From assembly GCA_964421565.1 (NCBI GenBank), contig CAYQXJ010000011.1, forward strand, positions 62,001-126,000: a stretch of 64,000 nucleotides of DNA. Direction: 5' to 3'. The stretch is from CAYQXJ01 sp964421565 (GTDB taxonomy: Bacteria; Planctomycetota; Brocadiia; SM23-32). Within the stretch, counting starts at the first letter, position 1. Each line of letters starts with the position of its first letter. The translations under genes were made by a program, and so were the position numbers. The notes below the pieces were generated by a model. It had not been told where the DNA came from. It was given only the letters and a program-made list of their open reading frames with translations, and ran no database searches. This document shows positions 44,469 through 52,786 of this stretch, in pieces.

Positions 44469-44874
44469 ATGATTGCGGGCATCGGCGTGGACATCGTCGA
44501 GGTGGAGCGCATCGAGGCGGCCCTGCAGCGCTACGGCGGCCGTTTTGTCCGAAGTATCTTCACCCCGACCGAGGCGGATTACTGCCGCAGATCGCCCCAC
44601 CCCCAGGAGCGGTTTGCCACGCGCTTGGCGGCCAAGGGGGCCGCTCTCAAGGTGCTGGGCACCGGCTGGCAGCAGGGGCTGCGCCTGCTTGGACGTCGTG
44701 GTCAGCACTGAGGAGCTGGGCGCCCCGAGCATAGAACTGAGGGGCACGGCGCGAGCGCGTAGCGAGGAACTCAGCGCCGAGCGCATACACGTCAGCCTGA
44801 GCCACGGCCGCCGCCACGCGATTGCCCTGGTCGTGCTGGAAGGCGGAGAGCGGAAGTCAGGCGAAAGAAGGTAG
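44469..44874 (+). pseudogene. acpS: Holo-[ACP] synthase, frameshifted and active-site mutated
   Basis: AcpS normally moves phosphopantetheine from CoA to acyl carrier protein. Frame one gives the N-terminal half, IAGIGVDIVEVERIEAAL to RFATRLAAKGAALKVLGTGW, and stops at 44711. The C-terminal half continues in the next frame, DVVVSTEELGAPSIELRG and RIHVSLSHGRRHAIALVVLE, to 44874. The switch lies near 44685-44691. In addition, the metal-binding Glu of the AAKEA motif is Gly. Two separate lesions favour real decay over a single sequencing error. If so, another phosphopantetheinyl transferase must serve fatty-acid synthesis. A +1 recoding at the CTT-G site is a less likely alternative. Confidence 0.82.
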
Positions 44875-44913
44875 AAGATAAGAGGGGGGGCGGGATGAGC
44901 GAAGCGCGTCTGC

Positions 44914-45303
44914 GTGGAGAACCTGCCGAGGCATCCCCGCCCCTACTGCTGGCTGTGGCACGACCGGGGTTTGGCCACGTGCGTCGCATCCCACATGCAC
45001 CTGACCCTCGCCACTACCCACTGGGGAACGCCCGGCATCGGGCCTCTGGATGCCTACCGGGCGGCCGACGGCCGGGTGCAACACGTCCACCTCAGCAACC
45101 TCTCCGGCAACCAGCAACACCGGCTCCCGCAGCAGGGCGAACTCGACCTGGGTGCGTTCCTTCACACTCTCGGCTCGGACGGATTCGAGGGGCCGATCGT
45201 GGTGGAGCTGCACCCGGACACGCTCGGCCACGAAGAGGGAGAGGCGGGCAGCAGGCTCAAGCGGACGGCTGACTTCTGCCGTCAGGCGCTGGGCCCAGGC
45301 TGA
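44914..45303 (+). pseudogene. C-terminal half of a sugar phosphate isomerase/epimerase
   Basis: 129 residues match only the second half of a xylose-isomerase-like TIM barrel (usually about 270 residues): it begins VENLPRHPRPYCW, then GLATCVASHMHLTLATTH, the metal-His strand VQHVHLSNLSGNQQH and FEGPIVVELHPD. The N-terminal half is missing. A good ribosome site upstream leads into a different frame, so the fragment is probably not expressed. Right after the broken acpS, it marks a locus of gene decay. An intact, different member of this fold lies at 51.9-52.8 kb. Confidence 0.75.
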
Positions 45304-45325
45304 AGGAGCCCCCCGGCCGGACGGC

Positions 45326-46927
45326 TCAGTCGAACAGCACGCCGGGGTTCAGGGTGCCTTCGGGGTCGAGGGCGTACTTGACGGCGCGCATGGCTTCGAT
45401 CTGGGCGCTGGTGTACTGGATTGGCAGGAACTTCCTCTTGATGCGACCGATCCCGTGCTCCGCTGCCACGCTGCCACCGAGCCTGACTGCTTCGCGCGCG
45501 AACTGAGCGTAAAGGTCCTCGGCCTGCACCACGTCCTCCAGCGTCTCCGGCAGGATGTTCACGTGCACGTGCCCGCTGCCGATGTGACCGAAGATGACGT
45601 AGTCGAGTCCGCTGCCGGCCAACCGCGAGCGGTATACGTTCATCATCTCCTTCAGGCTCTGATCGGGCACGGCCATATCCGTGCCCACCTTGTGTAGCTC
45701 CGGTACGTCACGTTGACGCCGGCCGATGATCGAATTCACCGACTCCGGCACGGCGTGCCGTAGCCGCTTCATCTCGTTCATGTCCCGAACGGTGAAGCCG
45801 GCCCAGCTTTGCTGCGGCGGCAGTCGGTGCAAGCCGAGGACTTCGCGCAAGGCGAGGTAGATGGTGTCGAGTTCCTCTTCGTCGGCGAACGGCACCTCCA
45901 TGTAAAGCGCCGCCCCGGCGTCTTCGGGCAGCCGGCTGACCTCCATGTAAGCCGGCGTCTGGGGGCCCTGGCTTCTGAGCAGCGCGAGCGCGCGAGGGCC
46001 GATGTACTCCAGGGCGAGGGAAGTCAGGCTCTGCTGGTGCTTGCAGGCATGCACGAGGTCCACGGCAGTCGCTTCGGCGTTGTCGGATGCAGGAAGGAAC
46101 TGCGTCAGGAAGAGGCGGTTCTGCGGGGTGGGGCTGAGTCGCAACTCGGCCTGGACTACGATTCCCAGAGTGCCCTCGCTGCCGACGAACAGGTCCAACG
46201 CGTCCATGTCGCTTCTCAGGTGATAGCCGGCGGTATGCTTGGTGCGAGGGATCGGCAGATCGGGCACGTTCATCTCCACAAGCGTGCCGTCCGGGCCTCG
46301 GTAACGGAGCTTGCCCCCTTCAGCTTGGACCTCGCCGCGGCGCAGTGTAACGATGCCGGCGTCGGCCATGACCACCGTCAATGCCTCCACTTGGTCACGC
46401 GTCGGACCGTAGAAGAGCGTGCGCGCGCCGGAGGCGTTCGTCGCGATGGTGCCGCCAATGTGCGCTGAGGTTTCGGTGGTGTCAACGGGGTAGAACAGCG
46501 ATGCCGGCGGCCGGCCGTCGGGGTAGTCGCAGAGGCCGTGCACCAGAGCGTCCGCAAGTTCGTCCACGGTGGTTCCGGCCGCGACATCGGCAACCCAGCC
46601 GCCGCCGGGGGCGCGTCGGACCACCGGTTCCCGTTTGAACAGTTCGAGGGAGATCACTTCCTCGACCTCGATCGGCACGGCTGCTCCCGTGATGCCCGTC
46701 CGGGCGCCGCTGACGGCCACGCGATGGCCCCGCGAACGGGCATCGAGAAGGGCCACCGCCACCTCTTCGCACGTCGCCGGTAAGTGAAGCACCCTGATGC
46801 TTCGGGCCCTCATGCGGGATTCGTCCTGAAGATACTGGGTGTAGGCTTCGCGCATGCGCTGCCAACCCACCACCTTGCGGTAGCTGGCGCCCGTGGTGTC
46901 CGCCGGTTGCGCACTCAGCTCGTTCAT
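45326..46927 (-). CDS. GlcD-type FAD-linked 2-hydroxyacid dehydrogenase
   Basis: 533 residues from the ATG at 46927 (GGAGGAG upstream), whose ATGA overlaps the EtfA stop. The FAD-binding type 4 domain shows VAVSGARTGITGAAVP and GGTIATNASGARTLFYGPTRD; the C-terminal cap has GHIGSGHVHVNILPE and the EHGIGRIKRKFL segment of the lactate/glycolate/D-2-hydroxyglutarate dehydrogenase family. With the electron-transfer flavoprotein genes directly upstream in one operon, it probably passes electrons from D-lactate or glycolate to EtfAB. The substrate is not fixed by sequence. Confidence 0.94.
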   Translation of the reverse strand: MNELSAQPADTTGASYRKVVGWQRMREAYTQYLQDESRMRARSIRVLHLPATCEEVAVALLDARSRGHRVAVSGARTGITGAAVPIEVEEVISLELFKREPVVRRAPGGGWVADVAAGTTVDELADALVHGLCDYPDGRPPASLFYPVDTTETSAHIGGTIATNASGARTLFYGPTRDQVEALTVVMADAGIVTLRRGEVQAEGGKLRYRGPDGTLVEMNVPDLPIPRTKHTAGYHLRSDMDALDLFVGSEGTLGIVVQAELRLSPTPQNRLFLTQFLPASDNAEATAVDLVHACKHQQSLTSLALEYIGPRALALLRSQGPQTPAYMEVSRLPEDAGAALYMEVPFADEEELDTIYLALREVLGLHRLPPQQSWAGFTVRDMNEMKRLRHAVPESVNSIIGRRQRDVPELHKVGTDMAVPDQSLKEMMNVYRSRLAGSGLDYVIFGHIGSGHVHVNILPETLEDVVQAEDLYAQFAREAVRLGGSVAAEHGIGRIKRKFLPIQYTSAQIEAMRAVKYALDPEGTLNPGVLFD

Positions 46928-48126
46928 TGCCGCTCCTCCCGCGCTCGCCGGAGAAAGCGCTGCAGTTCTGGCAGCACGGCGCGGTAATCGCCCACCACTC
47001 CATAATCGGCGAGGTCGAAGATGGGTGCTTCTGGGTCGCTGTTGACGGCTACGATGGTGCCGGAGGACTGCATACCCGCGCGGTGCTGCACGGCGCCGGA
47101 GATGCCCACGGCCACGTAGAGGTCGGGCTGAACGGTCTTGCCCGTCTGGCCGACCTGATGGGCGTAAGGGATCCACCCCGCATCGACGGCGGCTCGGCTG
47201 GCGGCGAGTTCGCCCTCCAGCACATCGGCCAGCTCCCGCAGCAGCTTGAACCCCTCCGGCCCGCCGAGGCCGCGTCCGCCGGCCACCAGCACCCGCGCCT
47301 CGGCCAGGTCTACGGACTCGTCCTCCTCGACAGTGCGCCCGAGCAGTTCGACCCGATCGCCGGGTACGCCGGCGGCCACGTCCCAGTGCCGCACCGGTGG
47401 AACGGCGTCGCTGTCCGGCTCGGGGGGGCTCATAACGCGGGGGCGCACGGTAGCCATCTGTGGGCGGTGGTTGCGGGTGACGATGGTGGCCATCAGGTTG
47501 CCGCCGAACGCTGGCCGCGTCTGCAGCAGGTGCCCCTCCCGGGGGTCGATGTCGAGCGCCGTGCAGTCGGCTGTCAGGCCCGTGTGGCAGAGCACGGCCA
47601 CCCGGGGAATGAGCGACCGGCCCCGGGCAGTGGCGCCGGCAAGCACGATCTCGGGGCGCAGCCGGGCAATCAGGTTGGCTAAAGCGTGCGCGCAGGGCCC
47701 GTCCCGATGCTGCCGCAAAGTGGGATGGTCGACGACGTGCAAGGCGTCGACACGGCAGCCGGCGAGTTCCTGAGCCAGGGCCTCGACTTGCTGGCCGAGG
47801 ACGACGACCTCCAGCGTGCCCTGGCGCGCCCGTGCCAGATCGAGGCCCTTTCCAAGGAGTTCGTAGACCACGGGGTGGAAACGCCCGCCATGATGCTCGC
47901 CATAGATCCACACTCGGCGGTCGGATGCGCTACCTGCCGATCCGGCCGCTTCGCTCAGATCGCGGCTGATGGCGCCCACGGGGCATTCATCAATGCACGC
48001 ACCGCAAAGCGTGCACTTCTGGAGCACCTCCACCTTGTCGCCCTGCTGCTTGATGGCTTCGAAAGGGCAGGCCTCGATGCATCGCAGGCAGAGCACGCAT
48101 GCCTCATGGTCGACGCGGAATCCCAT
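46924..48126 (-). CDS. etfA: Electron transfer flavoprotein alpha with ferredoxin domain
   Basis: 400 residues from the ATG at 48126, overlapping the etfB stop. The N-terminus carries a two-cluster ferredoxin domain absent from ordinary EtfA (CVLCLRCIEACPFEAI and CTLCGACIDECPVGAI), then the EtfA body with VLVAGGRGLGGPEGF and the FAD-binding VGQTGKTVQPDLYVAVGISG. Ferredoxin-fused EtfA occurs in electron-bifurcating complexes such as the Acetobacterium lactate dehydrogenase and caffeyl-CoA reductase, so ferredoxin- or NAD-linked bifurcation is inferred. A frame extending to 48267 overlaps etfB and is rejected. Confidence 0.95.
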   Translation of the reverse strand: MGFRVDHEACVLCLRCIEACPFEAIKQQGDKVEVLQKCTLCGACIDECPVGAISRDLSEAAGSAGSASDRRVWIYGEHHGGRFHPVVYELLGKGLDLARARQGTLEVVVLGQQVEALAQELAGCRVDALHVVDHPTLRQHRDGPCAHALANLIARLRPEIVLAGATARGRSLIPRVAVLCHTGLTADCTALDIDPREGHLLQTRPAFGGNLMATIVTRNHRPQMATVRPRVMSPPEPDSDAVPPVRHWDVAAGVPGDRVELLGRTVEEDESVDLAEARVLVAGGRGLGGPEGFKLLRELADVLEGELAASRAAVDAGWIPYAHQVGQTGKTVQPDLYVAVGISGAVQHRAGMQSSGTIVAVNSDPEAPIFDLADYGVVGDYRAVLPELQRFLRRAREERQ

Positions 48127-48911
48127 CAGGCGAAGCCCTCCGCTGCGAGCGCACTCGCCAGTCGGCGGGCGGACTTCTCGGGCTCCCCGTCCCATATGAT
48201 GGCCTTCCCTCGCGGCGGCGGAGTGAAAACGCGGACTACGCGAGTGGGTGATCCCGCCAGACCCCATTGATCGTCTTCGGCTTCAAGCGCCTGGCTCGTC
48301 CATCGGGATACCTCGCACCGGCGAGCATGCATGGCGCGGACCAGGGATGGAAGGCGCGGAACGTTCAGGTCCTTCAGCACGGTCAGCACTGCTGGCAAGT
48401 TCACCCGAACGGTCTCGCTGCCATAGTCTGTCAACCGTTCGGCGGTCAGCGACCTGTGATTCAGCTCAAGCAGACGGCGCACATAGGTGACCTGTGGCCA
48501 ACCGAGGTGGGCGGCGATGCCGGGCCCCACCTGTGCCGTGTCGCCGTCTACGGCTTGTTTCCCGCAGATGACCAGGTCTACGTCGCCCACGGCGCGGAGC
48601 GCCGCGGCCAGCGTGAAGGAGGTGGCCCATGTGTCGGCCCCGCCAAACGCGCTGTCGGTGAGCAGTATGCCCGCGTCGCAACCTCTGGCAATTGCTTCGC
48701 GCACGGCTTGCTCTGCCTGGGGTGGGCCCATGCTAAGGGCGGTGACTGTGCCCCCCGCCCGCTCGCGCAGGGATACGGCTGCCTCTATCGCGTGGGCATC
48801 GAGCGGGTTGAGGATGCTCTCTACGCCTGCGCGGATGAGGGTGCCTCGTTCGGGGTCGATCCTGACCTCATCTGTGTCAGGGACCTGCTTTACGCACACG
48901 ACAAGGTGCAT
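48126..48911 (-). CDS. etfB: Electron transfer flavoprotein beta
   Basis: 261 residues from the ATG at 48911 (GGGAG 6 bases upstream). EtfB hallmarks: HLVVCVKQVPDTDEVRID, the nucleotide loop CGKQAVDGDTAQVGPGIAAH and LPAVLTVLKDLNVPRLPSL. It forms the heterodimer with the ferredoxin-containing EtfA encoded next. First gene of the operon etfB-etfA-glcD, the same order as lctB-lctC-lctD in bifurcating lactate dehydrogenases. It is divergent from the GNAT gene; I saw no convincing promoter in the 171-base gap. Confidence 0.95.
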   Translation of the reverse strand: MHLVVCVKQVPDTDEVRIDPERGTLIRAGVESILNPLDAHAIEAAVSLRERAGGTVTALSMGPPQAEQAVREAIARGCDAGILLTDSAFGGADTWATSFTLAAALRAVGDVDLVICGKQAVDGDTAQVGPGIAAHLGWPQVTYVRRLLELNHRSLTAERLTDYGSETVRVNLPAVLTVLKDLNVPRLPSLVRAMHARRCEVSRWTSQALEAEDDQWGLAGSPTRVVRVFTPPPRGKAIIWDGEPEKSARRLASALAAEGFA

Positions 48912-49082
48912 GGTGTACTCCCAACTTGAGTTTGCCATGCGGTATTGCGCCGGGTGGGGAGTTGACCGAAGACGCTATCCTAAGCCGAAGTTGTGCTGCA
49001 ATCAACGGCGCGAACTTGAGCCGTCGGGTGCTGTACGGTATGAAGAACTGCCGGTCCCATCCGCTTGGCGAGGAGTTCACCC

Positions 49083-50231
49083 ATGGCGATCGAAGGTCCC
49101 CGTGCCGCACACTCCCACGAACTGCCCGGGATCGTTGCCCTGGCTGACGGTGTGTTCCGCCGCCAGAGCGACGGCTCGATGGGTGAGCAGTACCCCTTGC
49201 TCTTCGCCGAGGAGAACGCGGAGAACCTGCGCATCTTCTGCGACGACGGCGCCCCGGTGGCCCTGGTCGGCATTGTTGAGCGTGACATCGTGCTCGGGCC
49301 GACTCGCCACTGCTGCGGGCAGATCGGCTCGGTTTGCACCCACGTCGACTACCGCCAGCAGGGACTCGCCACACGCCTGGTGCGTGATGCGCGAGCGAAG
49401 GCTGCCAATGACGGATGCGAGCTGCTGCTCATCTCCGGAGGGCGCGGCCTCTACCGCCGTCTGGGTTACGTGGACGTCGGTGGCTACCGACGGGCAACGC
49501 TGAGGCGCAGCACGCTGCCGAGGGCGGACGCATACCGTCCGGAGCCGGTGCCGCCGGAGGCCCTGGCTGACCTGGTAAGACTTCACTCCCAGGAGTCGGT
49601 GCGCTTCGTGCGGCCGCCGGATGACTTCCGCAAGTTGCTGGCGAGCGGCCGGATATGCGACGTGCAGATGGAGATGCGGCTGTTGCGCGCCCGACGCGGC
49701 GAAGCGGAGGCCTACCTCGCCTTTCGGCCGCCGGGAATGGGCCAGTCGGAGGATGCCATCTGCATCCAGGAGGTCGCCGGCTCGCGCTGGGCGCTTGTGC
49801 AAGCCCTGCCTGTGCTCTTCGACGAGTTGGGGTTGGGCAGCGTGCTGATCGACTATCCGGAAGCAGACGTCGAGATGACAGCGCTCGCGCGCACGTTCAG
49901 TTGGAAGGTAGAACCGCAGGGATTCCCCGGCACAGTGGGCATAATCAGTCCGGAGCGCTTCTGGAGGAACTGCAGGCCACTGTTCGAGGAACGACTCGGT
50001 TACGACATTGTGAACCGACTGGGCCTGACCGAAGGGCGCAGGATCGCCATATCCCTGGGACAGGAGCGGATCGCGCTGGACGGCATGAGCGAGCTAACGA
50101 AGCTGGCCTTCCTGCCCGAGCATCGCCGGGGCGAGCTGGCGCTCGGGCTGGCGCAGGCCTCACCACTGAGGGCAGCGTTGGATTGTGTATTCCCCATGCC
50201 GCTCGTCAGCTACGGGCTGAACTACGTGTGA
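49083..50231 (+). CDS. Two-domain GNAT acetyltransferase
   Basis: 382 residues from the ATG at 49083 (GAGGAG 8 bases upstream). The first domain is a GNAT fold with the acetyl-CoA loop IGSVCTHVDYRQQGLATRLV; the second half is a diverged, sterol-carrier-like or second GNAT-type domain as in Eis-like enzymes. The acceptor is unknown. It stands alone between divergent etfB and a convergent secreted protein. Confidence 0.88.
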   Translation: MAIEGPRAAHSHELPGIVALADGVFRRQSDGSMGEQYPLLFAEENAENLRIFCDDGAPVALVGIVERDIVLGPTRHCCGQIGSVCTHVDYRQQGLATRLVRDARAKAANDGCELLLISGGRGLYRRLGYVDVGGYRRATLRRSTLPRADAYRPEPVPPEALADLVRLHSQESVRFVRPPDDFRKLLASGRICDVQMEMRLLRARRGEAEAYLAFRPPGMGQSEDAICIQEVAGSRWALVQALPVLFDELGLGSVLIDYPEADVEMTALARTFSWKVEPQGFPGTVGIISPERFWRNCRPLFEERLGYDIVNRLGLTEGRRIAISLGQERIALDGMSELTKLAFLPEHRRGELALGLAQASPLRAALDCVFPMPLVSYGLNYV

Positions 50232-50247
50232 GGCCGCCTATCGCGCC

Positions 50248-51105
50248 TCACTCTGCCTCGTCCGCATCGGGCCTGGGGCGCAGGGCCGCATAGATTCGTT
50301 CGTATGCGCGCAACCTGGCTGCCTGCACGCGCTCGCGGTAATGGTCACCGGCCGTTTCGATAGTCTGCAGGCGCGTGATCTGCTCGGGCGAAAGGAGTTC
50401 GGCCTGTCGGGTTTCATAGCGGGCAATGGCTTCTGCCTTGCGCCGGGCGTACCGTTGCCGGTGCTCGCGCCATGCCTCTACGTCGGCCAGCTTCTCGGTG
50501 TTCACCCGCTCGAGCAATGCGTCGCTGAGGGTGGCGAACAGTTCGGAACGGACCTCGGTCAGAGCACTCGCTGTAGCGTCGTCGACATCCAGCAACTGCA
50601 TAGGGGCCGCTGTAGCGAGTTCCGGTTGCAGGCCGAGCTCGATCGAGTCAGCGGCGGGGCCGATTGCTTCGCGGAATTCATCTCGCGCCGCCTGCGCTTC
50701 CGTGCGCAGCTCCTCCAGGGCGTCGAGGACCTCGGCATAGGTGCTGGCCATGTCGGCTGGCAGGACGGCGCGAACCTTCTCGGCGTACTTGCGGCGCAAG
50801 GCATCAAGCGCCTTCGCTCGCTCGTCGGCGTGTGCGCGGCCGATCCCGCCGACGGTATCCTGGAGGTCGGGCGGAAGATCGAGTGTCCGGATTGCCAGCT
50901 CAGACACGTTCGCGGCGGCCTCTTGCGGATCGGAGATCAACTGCCACGTCAGCGCCATGGCGCGCACATCTCCGCGTTCGGCGTCGTCGGATTCGGCAGC
51001 GCTCTGGGCGGCAGCCGCCGGGCTGGCGAGACGCAGGGCAGCAAACGCCAGCGCAAAGATGCAGAACGCAGCGTGACGGCGGCCGAACCCTTCCGGCAGT
51101 ATCAT
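50248..51105 (-). CDS. Secreted helical protein of unknown function
   Basis: 285 residues from the ATG at 51105 (GGGAGG 7 bases upstream). Signal peptide (about 8-34, AAFCIFALAFAALRL through PAAAAQ), then an almost entirely helical, Ala/Glu/Arg-rich body; the C-terminal segment LSPEQITRLQTIETAG resembles Spy/CpxP-type periplasmic chaperones and heavy-metal-response proteins. No Cys or catalytic motif. I do not recognise the family with confidence. Confidence 0.75.
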   Translation of the reverse strand: MILPEGFGRRHAAFCIFALAFAALRLASPAAAAQSAAESDDAERGDVRAMALTWQLISDPQEAAANVSELAIRTLDLPPDLQDTVGGIGRAHADERAKALDALRRKYAEKVRAVLPADMASTYAEVLDALEELRTEAQAARDEFREAIGPAADSIELGLQPELATAAPMQLLDVDDATASALTEVRSELFATLSDALLERVNTEKLADVEAWREHRQRYARRKAEAIARYETRQAELLSPEQITRLQTIETAGDHYRERVQAARLRAYERIYAALRPRPDADEAE

Positions 51106-51124
51106 GCGCTCGCCTCCCTGGAGG

Positions 51125-51880
51125 TCATACGAAGGGCGGCTCTCCCTGGACGTCCCTGATGGTACCTTCGGCGCGGCTGACGTGTTCGGGGCTACCCCAG
51201 ACGGCGATCCGTATGCTGCCTTCAGCGCCGGCGATCCCCCCGGCAGCGATGGGGGCCGCACTGCCGCCCGACATTGCCAGTTCGAGGGCTTCGATCTCGG
51301 TGAATATCAGCCCATCGACAGGCCAGAGCACGGGGCCCTCACCGTCGCCTCCGGCCGCCGACTGTCGGCGGTAGAGTTCGTGCAGGTCGCCCGGGATGCT
51401 CTTCTCCAAGCCGACCGGCAGCAGGAGCGTGATGCGGCGTGAGACAATGGTGCCGATGGCCGCACCGATTGTTCCGCCAGTGGGATGGCCGATCAGGATG
51501 CCGGCCTGGCCGCGCTCGTAGTTCAGGGCGTTAGCGCCCTTGATGAACACGTCTCCCGGTCCCATTTCATCGAGGGCTTCGGTGGTTGAGACGCCCTGCC
51601 AAATCTCGCCCTCGCGCAGCACGACGTCGGGCAGCTTGTTGGCAATCTGGGCATCCGTTCCCTGCGCCGGCACGGTGTGGCCGGTGACGTAGAGGGGGCG
51701 ATCGATCCCGCCGGCCAGTTCCTCAACCACGTAGCTGTTGGTGGTGCCCTTGGCAATGGCGATGATGCCCGTGTTGAGGGCTCGGATGATAGCGGGGTGC
51801 CGGCGGAGCGCGCGAGCGATAAGCCGCTTCGACTCGGAGACTGTCAGCACGAAGCTCATCTGGTGCTCTGCCGCTGGCAT
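51125..51880 (-). CDS. Conserved protein of unknown function, possible Rossmann-like fold
   Basis: 251 residues. ATG at 51880 (AGGAGGG 10 bases upstream; ATG 51859 is the alternative). Glycine-rich stretches, GIIAIAKGTTNSYVVEEL, DVFIKGANALNYERGQAG and HPTGGTIGAAIGTIVSRRIT, suggest an alpha/beta ligand-binding fold; the first two recall the sugar-phosphate-sensing domain of DeoR-type proteins, but without a helix-turn-helix (weak similarity, by eye). It lies between a secreted protein and a sugar isomerase on the same strand. I cannot assign a function. Confidence 0.75.
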   Translation of the reverse strand: MPAAEHQMSFVLTVSESKRLIARALRRHPAIIRALNTGIIAIAKGTTNSYVVEELAGGIDRPLYVTGHTVPAQGTDAQIANKLPDVVLREGEIWQGVSTTEALDEMGPGDVFIKGANALNYERGQAGILIGHPTGGTIGAAIGTIVSRRITLLLPVGLEKSIPGDLHELYRRQSAAGGDGEGPVLWPVDGLIFTEIEALELAMSGGSAAPIAAGGIAGAEGSIRIAVWGSPEHVSRAEGTIRDVQGEPPFV

Positions 51881-51921
51881 GTGGGCTCTACCCTCCTGTG
51901 CTGGTGCAGTTAGGTCGGGGG

Positions 51922-52752
51922 TCAGTCGGGCCAGACGTCATCCAGCGCCTTCTTGGCAGCGACGATGGCGTCGTCGTCTTCCATCGCCTTCAACCGCTCG
52001 CTGAAGGGTTCGACCATGACTGGCCCGGTGTAGGCGATTTCGCTCAGGTTTTTCAGGAACAGGCGGGCGTCGATCACTCCCGTTTCGCCGGGCAGTCGCC
52101 TCTGGTTGTCTATCTGTTCCTCGCGCTGTTTTTCGGGGGCGTCGTTCACGTGCACGTCGATGACGTCGTGGTCGGTGAGTTTGAGCACGTCGTCCATGGT
52201 GCCGCCGCTGGTGTAGAGGTGCCAGCTATCGAGCAGCAGGCCGACGTTGCCTGTCTCCACGGCTCTGCAGAGGGCGAGCATTTCTTCCATGTCGTAGATG
52301 AACTCGTAATTCTTGCCAGCGCGGCTTGTGAGCGGCCCTATGAACTCGAGCCCGAGCCGTATCTCGTTGTCGGCCAGGATGGCACCGACGCGGTTGAGCC
52401 GGTTGAGCGTAGTGTCGAACATCTCACGGTATGGCTTCTCGTCCGATGCGGGCGGCAGCCATGTGCAGCAGCGCAGAGCGCGCGCGAAGGAGGCGGCCTC
52501 CGCAACCGGGGGCAGCTTCTGCAGCCCCGCTTCGAAGTCCTGTTCGGCTCCGGATAGGCGGACCGGCAGGTTCCAGCCGGCCGGGCGCAGGTTGCGCTCC
52601 TCCAGCATGTAAACCACGCTCTCCGCTCCCTGGTCGAGCAGGTAGCCCGTGTCGATGTAAACGCCTTCGAACCCGTGGTGAGCGGCCAGTTCAACGGCCT
52701 CCTCAAAACCCACCCTAACCCCAATGGCGCCAGCGTTGAAACCGGAGAACAT
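51922..52752 (-). CDS. Sugar phosphate isomerase/epimerase (xylose-isomerase-like)
   Basis: 276 residues from the ATG at 52752 (AAGGAG 8 bases upstream; a GTG at 52761 overlaps the ribosome site). TIM barrel with metal ligands in LGLEFIGPL, LLLDSWHLYTSGG, DVIDVHVNDAPE and VMVEPFSERL. The family isomerises or epimerises sugars, inositols or hydroxypyruvate-type molecules; the substrate is unknown. It lies 34 bases after the aminotransferase on the same strand, so a shared transcript is possible. Confidence 0.92.
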   Translation of the reverse strand: MFSGFNAGAIGVRVGFEEAVELAAHHGFEGVYIDTGYLLDQGAESVVYMLEERNLRPAGWNLPVRLSGAEQDFEAGLQKLPPVAEAASFARALRCCTWLPPASDEKPYREMFDTTLNRLNRVGAILADNEIRLGLEFIGPLTSRAGKNYEFIYDMEEMLALCRAVETGNVGLLLDSWHLYTSGGTMDDVLKLTDHDVIDVHVNDAPEKQREEQIDNQRRLPGETGVIDARLFLKNLSEIAYTGPVMVEPFSERLKAMEDDDAIVAAKKALDDVWPD

Positions 52753-52786
52753 GTCGGTCACTCCTTGCGCTCTTGCGCGCTATCGT

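Noticed and set aside
44895..45272. Frame with a strong ribosome site just before the isomerase fragment
   Set aside because: Its product has no homology-like features, while the neighbouring frame encodes recognisable isomerase strands.
46928..47911. N-terminal extension of the GlcD-like frame over etfA
   Set aside because: Arg/Pro-rich sequence opposite in frame to EtfA; ATG at 46927 has a good ribosome site and the family N-terminus.
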